From: Monosiga brevicollis MX1
Lineage: Eukaryota; Opisthokonta; Choanoflagellata; Craspedida; Salpingoecidae
DNA length: 64,000 nt
Assembly: GCF_000002865.3 (NCBI RefSeq)
Contig: NW_001865079.1
Span: forward strand, 137,015-201,014
Reading direction: 5' to 3'
Every line of letters starts with the position of its first letter. Position 1 is the first letter of the stretch. The notes below the pieces were generated by a model. That model saw nothing but the letters and a program-made list of their open reading frames with translations. It had not been told where the DNA came from and ran no database searches. Made by a program: the position numbers and the translations under genes. Positions 1 through 10,614 of this stretch are shown in pieces.

Positions 1-624
1 ATAACGTTCCTTCCGGCCAATCTGCGCGTGGAGGAGCAAGGCCTGGGCCGTGCCGGTCGGCAAGGCCAACCAGGAACCGGGTGTCTTTTCATCCACACGG
101 GTGGTACAGATCAGCTCGTTCATACCCTAACTCAAGGCACGCGCTGCGCATCAACGCTGGGGGTCAAGCAGCTTTTCACCCTACGCGAGGCGTACATTGA
201 AGCACAGTCTGAGGCACGCATGCGACGCGCTGCGTTGGAGCGCCGGCTTTATGGCCTGCTATACCGATTCTCGCAATGCCTGTCCCAGTTTCGCTGCATA
301 ACAGTCGGGGCGATGGAGCAAGCTGCTGGTATGCCGAAGAGCAGTGCACCCGCGCTGACTAAAGCCCTGTGCCAGCTTCGCGGGAAGGCTGCACCAGAAG
401 AAGAGCCTTTGCTGTATCAGGCGGAGGGGCTTCGAGCCCGGGCCGGCGTGGTGCTCGAAGAGGCTTGGGCGGTGTTCTTCTCGCAACAGTGCCAAGTGAC
501 CGCCAGCAAGGATGATGCCTACGTGGAGGACCAATTCAAAGTCTGGGCTCAACAGTGGCTCCCGGATGATGCCGTCATGTGGTTACGTGGAATTCTACTG
601 ATGCCGGGGCATGAGGAAGCTTGA
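1..624 (+). CDS. Eukaryotic SecA-like motor protein, C-terminal fragment (5' end outside window)
   Basis: The reading frame is open from base 1 and ends at TGA 622-624, giving 207 residues of the C-terminus of a larger protein. It opens with TFLPANLRVEEQGLGRAGRQ followed by GQPGTG. This matches helicase motif VI of SecA-type ATPases, where bacterial SecA has a GRAGRQGDPG core, and the variant with a TFLP...LRVEEQ lead-in known from SecA-like proteins of protists and some invertebrates. After the motif comes an Arg/Glu-rich helical stretch and then a low-conservation tail; there is no zinc-binding SecA C-terminus. In bacteria SecA drives proteins through SecYEG. The eukaryotic relatives are uncharacterised, so transport is not implied here. 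A bacterial contaminant is unlikely because all neighbours are spliced eukaryotic genes. The family call rests on one motif plus context. Confidence 0.6.
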   Translation: MTFLPANLRVEEQGLGRAGRQGQPGTGCLFIHTGGTDQLVHTLTQGTRCASTLGVKQLFTLREAYIEAQSEARMRRAALERRLYGLLYRFSQCLSQFRCITVGAMEQAAGMPKSSAPALTKALCQLRGKAAPEEEPLLYQAEGLRARAGVVLEEAWAVFFSQQCQVTASKDDAYVEDQFKVWAQQWLPDDAVMWLRGILLMPGHEEA

Positions 625-1792
625 TTGATCGTTGGCTGAATACTCGGTTGGCATGCAAAGCACTGTGCATGGCCGTTATAAGGCAGAGAGGACGGTGTTG
701 GCATCAAACTCGTCCTTGAGGGCCGTGCTTCGTGTATTTTGCAACGTGGTACAGACCGTCTTGTGTGATAAAGTTGTGTGACTACCGCTGTCTCTTCTTG
801 TTGTGCCACCTGCTGCGGGGCACGATTTCCCTATCCCGGGACAGTTATTCTAATGGTGCACCTGGTCTGGTCACTACTTGCCGACCACACTGGTCCAATC
901 GACTTGAAGACACCAACAAATCTCTTGTTTCGTTGAGACATCTCTAATACTCCTGTAAAATGCTTCCTCAACACTTATGCGCCTCCTCGCTACCCAAAAC
1001 ATGCCGTGGAGACGGAGATTGAAATTGGTAAGGAGAAACCTTGAGAACAGAAACGCACGGTAGAGGTAGGCATCATCGAGGAAATTGAGGCGAAGGCGGT
1101 GCTGGAGGTGGCCAATGTATGTGAGGAGCATGTAGCGGGATAGATAAACGCGTATGCAACGCGGTGTGACGCCATCAGGTCGCGTAAAGCGGCAAAGGGT
1201 CGCCGCTGCGATGGCGGCATGGCAATTCGAAACAATGAACACCAGAAGGTGGTATCTAAAACTTACCTCTGTGAGTTTAAATTTTTCCATCTGACATGTT
1301 AATTTATATTATGCACCTTCAAAATGTAGTGTTTTAACAGCGCACGACGGCAGTGAGAGTGGCAGAGTGGAGCGGCTTGCTGCATGGGCGCTTGCCGCCG
1401 ATGGCGCCTTGTTCTGGTGATCTTGCCCTCGCCAGACTGCATCATGACTGAACAAACATTCCCCGCACTTCCCCACTGCCGCGCGTCATTCCTGATGTGA
1501 CATGATAAACTCACACGTGGCTTTAAATTGATCGAAAAAGAGGGGTGCGGGGCGTCTTGCCCCTTGCCCCTTGCCCCTCTTCACTGGCCGTGTCCCTTGT
1601 TCGCCCTCCCATGTTTTCAAATTGGCTCGATAAGGACAGTGGCGCGCGCAATCGTCTCATGGAACGTGGGCAAGCGCTGGCTTCCCGGTCAACCCGTCGA
1701 GTCAAAAAGGGTCGTGCCTCTCAACAAAAACGCGCACGCTCAAGCGCGGTGGCCCCCTAGTCAGTCACGTGAGTGGGTCAAGTGCAGCCGGT

Positions 1793-1868
1793 CCCAATGG
1801 GGGGTTTGTCCCCTTCGAAGACAGAAATCCTGTCTTCGAAGCCAATAGGACAAACGCCACCCATTGGG
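1793..1868. repeat. Imperfect inverted repeat (hairpin), about 76 bp
   Basis: The outer arms CCCAATGG / CCATTGGG, the middle arms GTTTGTCC (1804-1811) / GGACAAAC (1848-1855) and the inner arms CTTCGAAGACAG (1813-1824) / CTGTCTTCGAAG (1830-1841) are mutually complementary around a five-base loop. The arms are near perfect, with short unpaired bulges. It lies in an intergenic region. It could be a small foldback element, a structured RNA or a binding-site palindrome; no flanking target-site duplication is evident. Confidence 0.7.
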
Positions 1869-2837
1869 TGCGGAGGTTTGGTCTCTGGTCAAAAGCCCAA
1901 GTCTTGCCACTGGCCGTCCGAGTTGGATTCGCAACACGCCCGTGCCGCCGCTCGACTCTTGTGTCATGTTGGAACGAGAGAACAAGAGCCAACCTTTTTT
2001 TTTCATAGTCTTGACTCGCGCCAAACCAAGCGCACACCATCAAGCAAGCGCCCCACACCAAAAAAACACAGGCTTTCATCATGATAATGTTGTTATCACA
2101 CTCCCTCCCTCCCCCTTTACGACTGAATCACTGAGACCAGACCAGAGCACGGCACCGCACGAGAGCACGCCCGTCGTCGAGTCGAGTGCATCATGTCACC
2201 CCTGTGGTCATCTCAGAACAGAAAAAAGTCCTGGGGGTTCCTTTGATTTTTTCCTTGGAATCATCATCTGCAGAAACCTGCATGGCAGACTGCACAAACC
2301 TTGAGGCACGCTACAGTTAATTCCTATGGGGACCAGGACTCTACCGACACAACCCTGCAGATCACGTGCAGGAAGGCAACGATGGGGGTGTGGAAGGTGT
2401 TGCACAGGCTACGACTCGCAGTGTAACACCCTTTGCTTTCCACCGGCACACAATGTGAGAGCTGGGTCAAGGTCAAGAGAGGTTGGCGGCACACACATTG
2501 TGTTCTCACACACACACTCAGAGAGAGCGCAAAGCAAAGGCAAAGCAAAGCAAGGCAAAGGTTGTGTTGTGTTGTGTGTTCATTATGATAAGGATCACAA
2601 TGCCATTGGACCCCCTCCTAACTTGCACAAGCCGCCCCCGCCCCAATGGCAGCCTGATCTGATGGGTGAGGACTCGACACACGAGGGCACTGTCTCCGAC
2701 GGGCACAGAGACGTGACCCAAGCCCAAGCGGCCCACATCAGGGGGCCCCAAGAAGGGCAGCGTGCAAGGTTAGGGAACAAGAAGGGGGGTGAACCCCATA
2801 AAGACCCTTTGACTTGCACACCGCCACCAGAAAACCA

Positions 2838-2880
2838 CGAGAGAGCGACAGAGAGAGAGAGCGACAGAGAGAGAGAGAGG
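2838..2880. repeat. GA-rich simple repeat
   Basis: GAGAGA runs broken by GCGACA. It is complementary in kind to the CT tract that begins about 330 bases downstream. Confidence 0.85.
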
Positions 2881-3211
2881 AGTGATACAAGATGCAACAC
2901 ACCTTTGTTACCTTTGCGTATGTACGTAACAAACAGCACAGAACCGCATCTTGCGCGCTGTCCACCTTCCACTTGGCAAGGAAGTTACTCGCTACGACGC
3001 GCGGCTTGCTTCCGTACCCGACTCGTTCCAGGCGACGGTCGTGCTCTGGCTCTGGCTGGACGACTTGGAAACAGGGGGTCGACAGCCAGACAGACAGCCA
3101 GCCAAAGCATCAGAACACGAGTCATAGGCGTGCGTGTACATGGAATGGCAACCAACCAACCCGCTGTGCCCCAACACACACACACACGCATGGTGCGATC
3201 CGATCCGATAC

Positions 3212-3228
3212 GCTCTCTCTCTCTAAAA

Positions 3229-3274
<46 letters not shown>

Positions 3275-3345
3275 TTCTTTTGTTCATTCCTTTGTTCATT
3301 CTTTTGTTCTCTCTCTCTCTCTCTCTCTTAATGTCTCTCTCTCTG

Positions 3346-3408
<63 letters not shown>

Positions 3409-3422
3409 AACTCCCTTTCTCT
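3212..3422. repeat. Long CT microsatellite upstream of the CBM21 gene
   Basis: About 210 bases of (CT)n with short interruptions (TAAAAGA, a duplicated TTTGTTCATTC-type spacer, TTAATG). It ends about 270 bases before the CBM21 start codon, so it lies in its probable promoter or 5' leader. Confidence 0.9.
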
Positions 3423-3688
3423 GTGTGTGTCGGTAACTCGGGTGGCGTCATTTTTCCAACCGATTGCCTCTGCTGCATTTGCTCGCGCTTGCCTCCCCTC
3501 TCTCTCTCTCTCTTGCTCTTGCTCTCTCTCTGTTGCAGCTGGCTGCCATATGCCACTGACAGACTGACTGTGTGCGCTCGAAGCTTGAAGCTCATTTTCA
3601 GTCGTTGTGGTGGGTCGCCTTTTTGGCATTTGGCCATCGTTCCATCAGCTGCTCTGGCCATTAACGGCCTGGGCTTTGTCGGACACGG

Positions 3689-4774
3689 ATGATGGCGGCT
3701 TGTGTGCTTCCCTCGGTTCCCCTGGCTCAGTTTCGGCGACCTCCTGCGCCTGTGAAATCAGCCGTTCCCGCTTCCTCGTCTTCCAACATGGCCGCCGCGG
3801 CTGCCCCGGCCGCCCCCCTCCCCACGGCTCCTACCACCTCGCGTCGCTGCTCCCCCGTCAAGCAAGAATCGATGGACGCCATCACTGATCTCTTGCAAGC
3901 CACGCTCTGCAAAATCGAGACGGCCTCACCCGCTCCCGCTCCCTCGTCCTCGTCCACCCTCGCGCCTCGCCGCGGTGTCAATGTACTATCCCTTCAAAAT
4001 CTGGCCGAGACCAACACGGCGGCCCTCACGCCCGCCCTGACCCCGGTCCCGCCACCCGCCGCCAACACCACCAGCTCGAGTGTCCCCTGCACCCCCACCA
4101 ACGCCTGCAAGACCGCCAACGTCACACCCCGCAAGGCCCGCCTCACGCGTCGCCTGACCTGGAGCGACGAACGCGGTGGTCAACTCGAACACAAGTGCCA
4201 CTTTAGCAAATACGACGAACCCTATCGCTGTGGTCGCCGACCCCACGCGCGCCCCACCGTCCAAGCCGACCTCGACATTGGCGCCACCCTCACCGACTCG
4301 AGCACCGTCCTGGCCTTTGACTCGGCCCAGCTCTGCGCTCCACACCTCATGGCCGAACGTGCCTGCCAGCAAGGCGTCGTCCTTGAACAAATCAACGTCC
4401 GCCTCCCCTACATCTTTTGCACCGTTCGGGTCGCCAACCTGGCTTACGCCAAATCGGTCAAGATCAAATACACTTGCGACAACTGGGCCACCTCGGACGT
4501 GGTCGAGGGCGCCTGGATTTCCTCGGGCCTGGAACGCGACACGGAGCGCTTCGTCGCCACCATCAGCCTCTACAACTTTCGTCTCATCAAAAATCTTCAG
4601 CTCTGTGTCCAGTACAACGCTGCCGATCAAGAACGCTGGGACAGCGCCGATGGGCGCAACTACCAGCTTCGCCAAGTCTCCCGTGCCGATGCCCGCACCC
4701 TTTCCCCTCCCCCCTACCGCAAATGGCAACAACAGGGGGCCTGGCATGACTCGTGCCTCGGCGCCTTTTTGTGA
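3689..4774 (+). CDS. CBM21-domain protein, PP1 glycogen-targeting subunit-like (PPP1R3-like)
   Basis: Single-exon gene of 361 residues; ATG ATG at 3689 is the first start in frame after the CT tract. Residues 1-150 are low-complexity Ala/Pro/Ser/Thr. Residues 154-158 are RRLTW, followed by SDERGGQLEHKCHF. In animal PPP1R3 proteins the RVxF docking motif for PP1 is followed by a similar acidic/Gly stretch and a Phe, so this reads as an RVxF site with Leu in place of Val. Residues about 229-327 are a CBM21 starch/glycogen-binding fold: VVLEQINVR, VRVANLAYAKSVKIKYT, DNWATSD and a final ERWDSADGRNYQL close to the family WDNNxGxNY. In animals such proteins bring PP1 to glycogen and promote glycogen synthesis; that role is inferred here. 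The CBM21 assignment is strong, the PP1 docking moderate. Confidence 0.85.
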   Translation: MMAACVLPSVPLAQFRRPPAPVKSAVPASSSSNMAAAAAPAAPLPTAPTTSRRCSPVKQESMDAITDLLQATLCKIETASPAPAPSSSSTLAPRRGVNVLSLQNLAETNTAALTPALTPVPPPAANTTSSSVPCTPTNACKTANVTPRKARLTRRLTWSDERGGQLEHKCHFSKYDEPYRCGRRPHARPTVQADLDIGATLTDSSTVLAFDSAQLCAPHLMAERACQQGVVLEQINVRLPYIFCTVRVANLAYAKSVKIKYTCDNWATSDVVEGAWISSGLERDTERFVATISLYNFRLIKNLQLCVQYNAADQERWDSADGRNYQLRQVSRADARTLSPPPYRKWQQQGAWHDSCLGAFL

Positions 4775-5771
4775 TCAAACACGCCCCGCCAGCCGCCTGT
4801 CCATAACCCTCTGCTGCAGCTGCCGTTCTGGCTCCCTCTCTCTCTCCCTCTCTCACCTCCCGGGATGTCATGCGTGGCGTGCGCTATGCGCGCACCTTTG
4901 GTGGCTTGCGTGTTCAAGTTGGGTGAGCGGCAACACACACGAGTTGTTGCCGTTCCCCATGGCTTGAACACGTCACCAAGGAAGGTTGCGCCTTGTCTGC
5001 CCGCGCACCCCGCTCGACTTTGTTCTTTCTATACTATCACAATCATGTGTGTTGTGTGTGCTCTGCTCCATAATCTGCGATGAGCCTTTATTCACCCCTT
5101 GTGTTTCCTCTTTTTGTTCCCCGCACATGGCTGAGCCATGATGGCATGCATTTGATATTCAAGCATCGCCCTGTTCCTGTTTTCTTAAAAGGAGGCTGCC
5201 TCCGCTCATAATTTCCCCATATTAGTACCCTGGCGAGTTTCGTTCGTTGTTCAAGACAAGAATCGCACCGCGCACCGCTGCTGGCGCCCTCGATTGTGGC
5301 CCCAGCCGGAAAATCGACCCCCTCTCTCATAATAATGACAGTCCATCACACGCATCGCCAGATCAAAAAGCTCAAAGCTCTCATCCGCTCGTCCCATCAC
5401 TCCTTCAGACCCGGTCCTTTTCAAGTTTGCATCAGGTGACACCCAAGAGATGGTGCGTCTCTGTGTGTGTGTGTGTGCCATGATGCACGATCACACGATC
5501 TTATGTCACACACACGCTCTCTCGAATCTCTCTCTCATTTCCTAACGTGATGTGCGTACACGCAAGAGTGTCTTTGGTGGGGACATCCATGTGGTTGGTC
5601 CTCTGACCACCCAGAGCCACGTGAGTGACGATTATCTGACAATTTAGTTATGCTCACTTTATTCGCTCATATGGCAGACAATGTCCTTTTTCTTTAATGT
5701 CAGATGAAATGTTTTGTCCGGAGGAGTGACTTGGTTGAAAGGACAACGCGCCGACGGCGACACGATCGGAA

Positions 5772-5809
5772 TGCGCGCACACACACACACACTCGCGCGC
5801 GCGCGCGCG
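5772..5809. repeat. Alternating purine-pyrimidine run (Z-DNA-prone)
   Basis: GCGCGC, then (AC)n, then (CG)n form an almost unbroken alternating purine-pyrimidine run of about 38 bases. Confidence 0.75.
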
Positions 5810-6183
5810 ATTCAGATCTCAACGGCCGTCCCAAGCAGACTGGCTAGTTGGTTGGCCTCGCAGATCCAAGGCTCATCGGCGCGAATCCACCCAGCTCTTT
5901 GGTCCAGCAGCCAAACATGAGCATGCAACATTGGTGTGTGGATCCCGAGCTTGCATTCCGTCCTGTCCCATTGCACGGACAACCGTTGCGCGTCGTGGGC
6001 GATGGACAGCGCCTACCCGCAACCCGCCATAGCCCTGGCCGAGCAATGCGACTCCAGTGGACATCCATGTCCCCCCATCCGCTCTCAAGCACCCCACTGC
6101 CTCTGCAAGAACCCGTCCCCTGCCTCCGCCCAACCGAGCCGCCCACACGCCCCTCCCCACCAATACGACGACTCACCGTCTGA

Positions 6184-6231
6184 CACCAACGAGACTCACA
6201 CCAACGAGACTCACGCCAACGAGACTCACAT
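6184..6231. repeat. Short tandem repeat, 15-base unit, about three copies
   Basis: Unit ACCAACGAGACTCAC is repeated with single-base changes, shortly upstream of the Cys-rich membrane protein start. Confidence 0.75.
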
Positions 6232-6474
6232 TAAGCCCTCCTCTTCCCTGGCGTTTCCTCTTATACCTCTTTTACTGACATCTCTGGACATGCTACGTCA
6301 TTTTTCAATCGCCCCTGCGCCCGAGCACGCAGTCGCGCTCGACACCAGGCCAGAGCCCTGGATGTTCTTCCTCTTGCGATCCCAATATCCCTTCCCTCAA
6401 CTCAAATTTACATCTCCCGAACACAGTTGCGCACCTTTCTTTACCTCCCATAGCCTCTGCTTGCACGCTCAGCC

Positions 6475-9400
6475 ATGATGCCGTGCCTCCCTAGCGCACT
6501 GTCGGCGCTCTCTATCCTCGCTTTGCTTGGTACAGCCCCGAGAATGTTACTTCATCCCGTCCTGTCCTGCCCCTCGCCAAGGCCCCTTTCCCTCACGCGC
6601 ACCCAATGACCTGCCTTGACCATAGGCGCCGTGGCTGGAGCCGGTATGACTACACTGCCTCCAAGCCCGACAACCCGCGCCGCGACCACATCGCCCGCCG
6701 CGACACCACCGCTCTGTAACTTTGATGGCATGTGCTTCTGCCCCATCGGTCTGACCGCCCGCATCGAGCTCGACGCCTTCCGCTGCCCCACCTGCCTTTG
6801 CCTGATTGACGAGGAAGAAGACAGCTTTGAGGTGCCCGCCACTGAGGAGCCCACCGAGGACCCCTGCAGCTTTGACGGCACCTGCGACTGTCCTGACCAC
6901 CAGCAGGCCTCCATTCGTGTACGTGCAAAAGCGTCCCCCCTCCCCGCATGTTATCGGAGACAAAGCTGCTGCTGCCATCCGCTTGCTCCGTACCTCTGGT
7001 CAGTACAAGAGGGGTCAAGACCCATTCACTGACAGGGATCGCGCTCTTATGCTAGGTTTACGATGGTTGCCCGACCTGCATCTGCTCAGACCCCGTGACG
7101 ACGCGAGCACCAACCACCTCTCGCATCCAGACAACCACCCAGGCACCCATCTCCACGACCAACATTCAGGCCACCTGCGCCCCCTATCGCCCATGCAACT
7201 GTCGCCCTGGCGCAATCAGCGTGGACACGGTAAGCACCATAAATTTGAGAGCACGCATCAAAGTCGAAGCGCGTGCCTCCCTTGACCTTGCTCGGGCTAA
7301 CGCCCCCGTCCCAACGCTCAGTTTGACCGATACGGTTGCCGGAGCTGCTCCTGTAAGCCCGTTCCAACCACAACCCCGGCACCTACCACTACCAACTCTC
7401 AAGCCCAGACTACTGTCGGACCCCAAGTAACCACAAACCAGAACAGCTGCAGCGCCTACGTACCCTGCAACTGCCGACCTGGAGCCGTTCCTCGAGATTA
7501 CGTGAGTCCCGGCCCGTGCCTGCCGTCCGTCTCACCTGTCATCTCATCCAGGTCACTCACCAACACGTTCCATTTCACACCTCAAAGTTTGACCAAGATG
7601 GATGCCGCCGCTGCTCCTGTCGCGCGGCCACCACGCCTGCAGCTAGTTCTGCCCCTTCCTCCACCCAGACCTCGTCTAGTTCCACATCAAGACCCTCAAC
7701 AACCACCAGTTCCTCAATCTCCAGCTCGTCACGGTCCTCTTCCTCTTCCTCTTCCTCATCAACGTCATCCTCTTCCTCTTCCTCTTCAACGTCATCCTCT
7801 TCCTCGCACTCATCAACGTCATCCTCTTCCTCGCACTCCTCGTCCTCGACCACCTCTACCACCTCACCGCCTCTCAATCGTAAGCCCTTCTCAACATGCG
7901 ACACCGCTTGGCGCCGTTTCCGCGCACGTTTTGTGGATGCACCGCATGCACCCCTATTCATGCCCAACCGTGCTCTTCTCCGCAGCTGGCTGCCCTGTTC
8001 CCGACTGCCACTCTTGCCAAGCGCACCAAAACGTCATCAGCTTTGAATACAACGGTTGGTACAAGCAAATGAATACAACATCCGCATTCTTGTTCGCCAC
8101 TCAGGCGGCACCTGACGGAATGCTTCAATTCTGCTCCTGTATTCTCCAGGATGCTACTATTGTCGCTGCGAGGACAGGAATGCACCCCAAACTTCGCCTT
8201 ATCCCCCGCAATGTGCCAACCCTGATTGCCACGAGTGTCAAGCGCATCAGACCGTTGAGTTCTATCAAGAGGCCGGTGAGCATACACGTGCCGCCCATGG
8301 ACACACCCTGTTCTGTGTTTCTTCCAACGCCAAACCCACCTAACATGCCCATTCACATGGACTGCATTCCTGGCACCATGCCTAGGCTGCCCCAAATGCC
8401 GCTGTGTCACTCCCGGTGAACCTAGCACCTCTCGTGTGCCGCTGACCACAACCCAACCAACCACGACCCCTCGTCATGTTCCCACCACGACCCCTCGCCA
8501 TGTTCCCACCACGACACATCGACCCATGCCAACTACTGCAGGATCAACCACCGCCCCCGGCCCCACCAACGTTCCCGCTGACCAGTGCCCAGTGCCCACG
8601 CAGTGCAATGGCGCCTGTCGCTGTGAGTGCTTGCACTGCCCATGTGCACATCTCCAAATGAGCAAGCGCCTCGAGAGGCCGCTGGCCCTCGAGACTGGTA
8701 TGGACTCTGACCACTCACTTACCCTGCCTTGCAACAGCTTCAGAGGTGCCCTTTTGGACAACGGTAGCTGGTTGCTACGGGTGCCTGTGCATTCCCAGTG
8801 CTGAGAATCGTGAGTTCTTGGATGCAGGCCTTGCCGCCAACCAAAGACCATCAGGCTTACCTCTTGCCTGCTAAAATTGGGGCTTTGCGCAATTAGGCGA
8901 CTATGATGTCAACTGCAGTGCCCCTGCAGAAGACCTGACAGAGTGGATCTATTCCTCTTGGAACCCGTGGTCTGCTTCGTGTGGCATGGCTTACCGGTAC
9001 GCGATCAGACCTCGGTTTGGCCTCGAAATTGTCATCTGTTTGCAGTCTCATGCCTTGGTCGCAGGTTTCGAATGGCGCTGTTCTGCCCTGCAGCTTTGTG
9101 CGGGGCAACTTGTGGTCACCCGCTCGAGGTTGAGTCCCGTGACATGGGACCCTGCCCAACAACTACCATTGCCCCGGCCAACAACGCCCAGTCGAGTGAT
9201 AACGGGAAGCAAGCATTTGTGCTGCGCGATGCGCTGGTAAGACTTGGACCGTGTGCATTTTTGTGTGCACCATCCCATCTTGATAGTGTGCTTGCTTGAC
9301 GACTGTGCACTGGCTCATCTTGTGTTGCTTTGTTTTTTTGTTTTTTTGTTTTTTACCTTGACCCTCTCGGCGCAGACGGGTCCGGCCATGGGCCTGATTG

Positions 9401-9710
9401 TGGCCGGCATCGTGCTGCTGTTGCTCGTGGTGGCAGCCATCGTCGTAGCCTTGCGTCGCCGCCAGTCCCGCCATGTCATGAATGAACTTGAGGGCTTGGA
9501 GTACGATGATGGTTCGCTCAGCCTGAGGTACGGTGTGCCTTGGCTTGCCCAATAACATCCTTAAACGTTGCCTCGGCATTTGGTCTGGGCCGTCCCGCCA
9601 AGCCTCACTGGTGGCACATGCCTGTGTTTAGGCCAGCGCCTGTACCGCTGCATCGCGACAGCGAGGCCCAGCCCATCGTCGCCAACCCGGCGTTTGAAGA
9701 TGAGGCATGA
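6475..9710 (+). CDS. Type I membrane protein with seven Cys-rich (antistasin-like) modules and one divergent TSP1
   Basis: Thirteen exons join in phase: 6475-6529, 6626-6918, 7056-7229, 7322-7501, 7588-7879, 7986-8054, 8150-8275, 8386-8622, 8738-8809, 8897-8996, 9065-9236, 9376-9527, 9632-9710, for 666 residues. Exon 1 carries most of a signal peptide (MMPCLPSALSALSILALLG), which the exon 2 start completes. Seven modules follow with the pattern C-x(3-6)-C-x-C ... (G)C-x2-C-x-C, for example CNCRPGA...DRYGCRSCSC and CHECQAH...EAGCPKCRC. They resemble antistasin or VWC-type knottins but match neither exactly. Linkers are Thr/Pro-rich, with a Ser run of about 70 residues after module 4, mucin-like. 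Exons 10-11 hold a WNPWSASCG TSP1-like repeat. Exon 12 encodes one TM helix (GLIVAGIVLLLLVVAAIVVA) and an RRR stop-transfer. The short tail contains NPAF, a possible endocytic motif. Likely a cell-surface adhesion or receptor protein; ligand unknown. Confidence 0.82.
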
Positions 9711-10614
9711 TACGCTCCAGCCCGTCTTTATAAGTGTGATGGCTTGATGAGCCTGCTCCCCGTCCCAAAGCTTGAGTTGCTTGGTCCTCGTGTCCATAAA
9801 CATACATGCGCACCGTTTTCATGTTGACTGCCCGTCCCTACGCGCGGTCTGGCAGTGGTTGTCAATCCGCACATACCAATTTCAGCCAATCATTTTAAAA
9901 CCGAGTCGCAGTGTCATCCTGCAAGGAGTCTCGACTGGAGTAGCACTTGAGATGCAGCACAGAAGCGTCAAAGAAAATATGGTGTTCGAATTCGACAGTT
10001 GTCGGAAGAATGGAAGGCTGTGCAGCAAATGAAAGCCGGCAAAAATAATTCACTAAAGGGTGACCAAGCAGGTGATACTAAAAAAAAAAACCCGAAGAAG
10101 GGAGCTGGAGAAGGTAGCCGGACACGTGCAGAGGGTATGGGCTCTCATTTTGTTCGCAAAGAGCAGGGGCGAGAACAAAAGTGTTGCAATACAGCGGCTG
10201 GCGAGCACGTTGGCACGGTTCACACATCCTTCAGCCACCCCTGGCCCTGAGGAAAAAAAAAACTATTCTATGCATGTTTATTTGGTTCTTGCTGGTTTTA
10301 CCTTGGCGAATAGCTCGCTAGCCAACTCATATTTCCTCACACTTTTTGTGCCAAGCGTGTTGGTCGTGCAAGCGATTGCAGCTGGAAGGAGTCGGGCTTT
10401 GGCAGTCAGTGGGTCAGTGAAGGGATCGCACAGCGATCGATCATAGCAAGTCAAGCAGGGAATTGGTCATCACTCGCAATGACCGTGACAGCAATAAAAG
10501 GCGGGTAATCGAGAAAGAAGACCAAGAAGCAGCCAGCTTGATCCAGAAGAAAGCGCCTCGAGCGAGCGCGTGACCGACATGCGCAGCTCACGCGCCTCCA
10601 AAGGGATAGACGCT
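9711..10614. other. Intergenic, tail-to-tail 3' flanks
   Basis: Spacer between two convergent genes. It holds poly-A runs near 10080 and 10252; nothing else recognisable. Confidence 0.6.

Larger units (their letters stand above)
625..3688. other. Intergenic, no gene recognised; hairpin and simple repeats
   Basis: Between the SecA-like stop and the CBM21 start I see no coding region with family support. The stretch holds a strong inverted repeat (1793-1868), a short TGATAA...TTATCA palindrome near 2081, a CCCCTTG triplicate near 1560, a GA tract (2838-2880) and a long CT tract (3212-3422). Long open frames across the CT tract are Leu/Ser or Arg/Glu repeats and are artefacts. Confidence 0.6.
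4775..6474. other. Intergenic, no gene recognised
   Basis: Contains a short CT run near 4830, (GT)n near 5465, an alternating purine-pyrimidine run at 5772-5809 and a 15-base tandem repeat at 6184-6231. Short open frames around 5848-6183 exist on both strands, but neither has family resemblance or a convincing start. Confidence 0.55.

Noticed and set aside
2326-3629. Long plus (Leu/Ser) and minus (Arg/Glu) frames
   Set aside because: Both are translations of GA and CT microsatellites.
3986-4747. 253-residue open frame antisense to the CBM21 gene
   Set aside because: It arises from GC-rich codon bias of the sense gene, has no domain and is fully covered by a well-supported CBM21 protein.
5844-6183. 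110-residue frames on both strands
   Set aside because: No family resemblance, overlapping on opposite strands and Pro/Arg-rich as expected from base composition.
7575-7967. Acidic Glu/Asp-rich minus-strand frame
   Set aside because: It is the reverse complement of the poly-Ser linker codons of the Cys-rich membrane protein.
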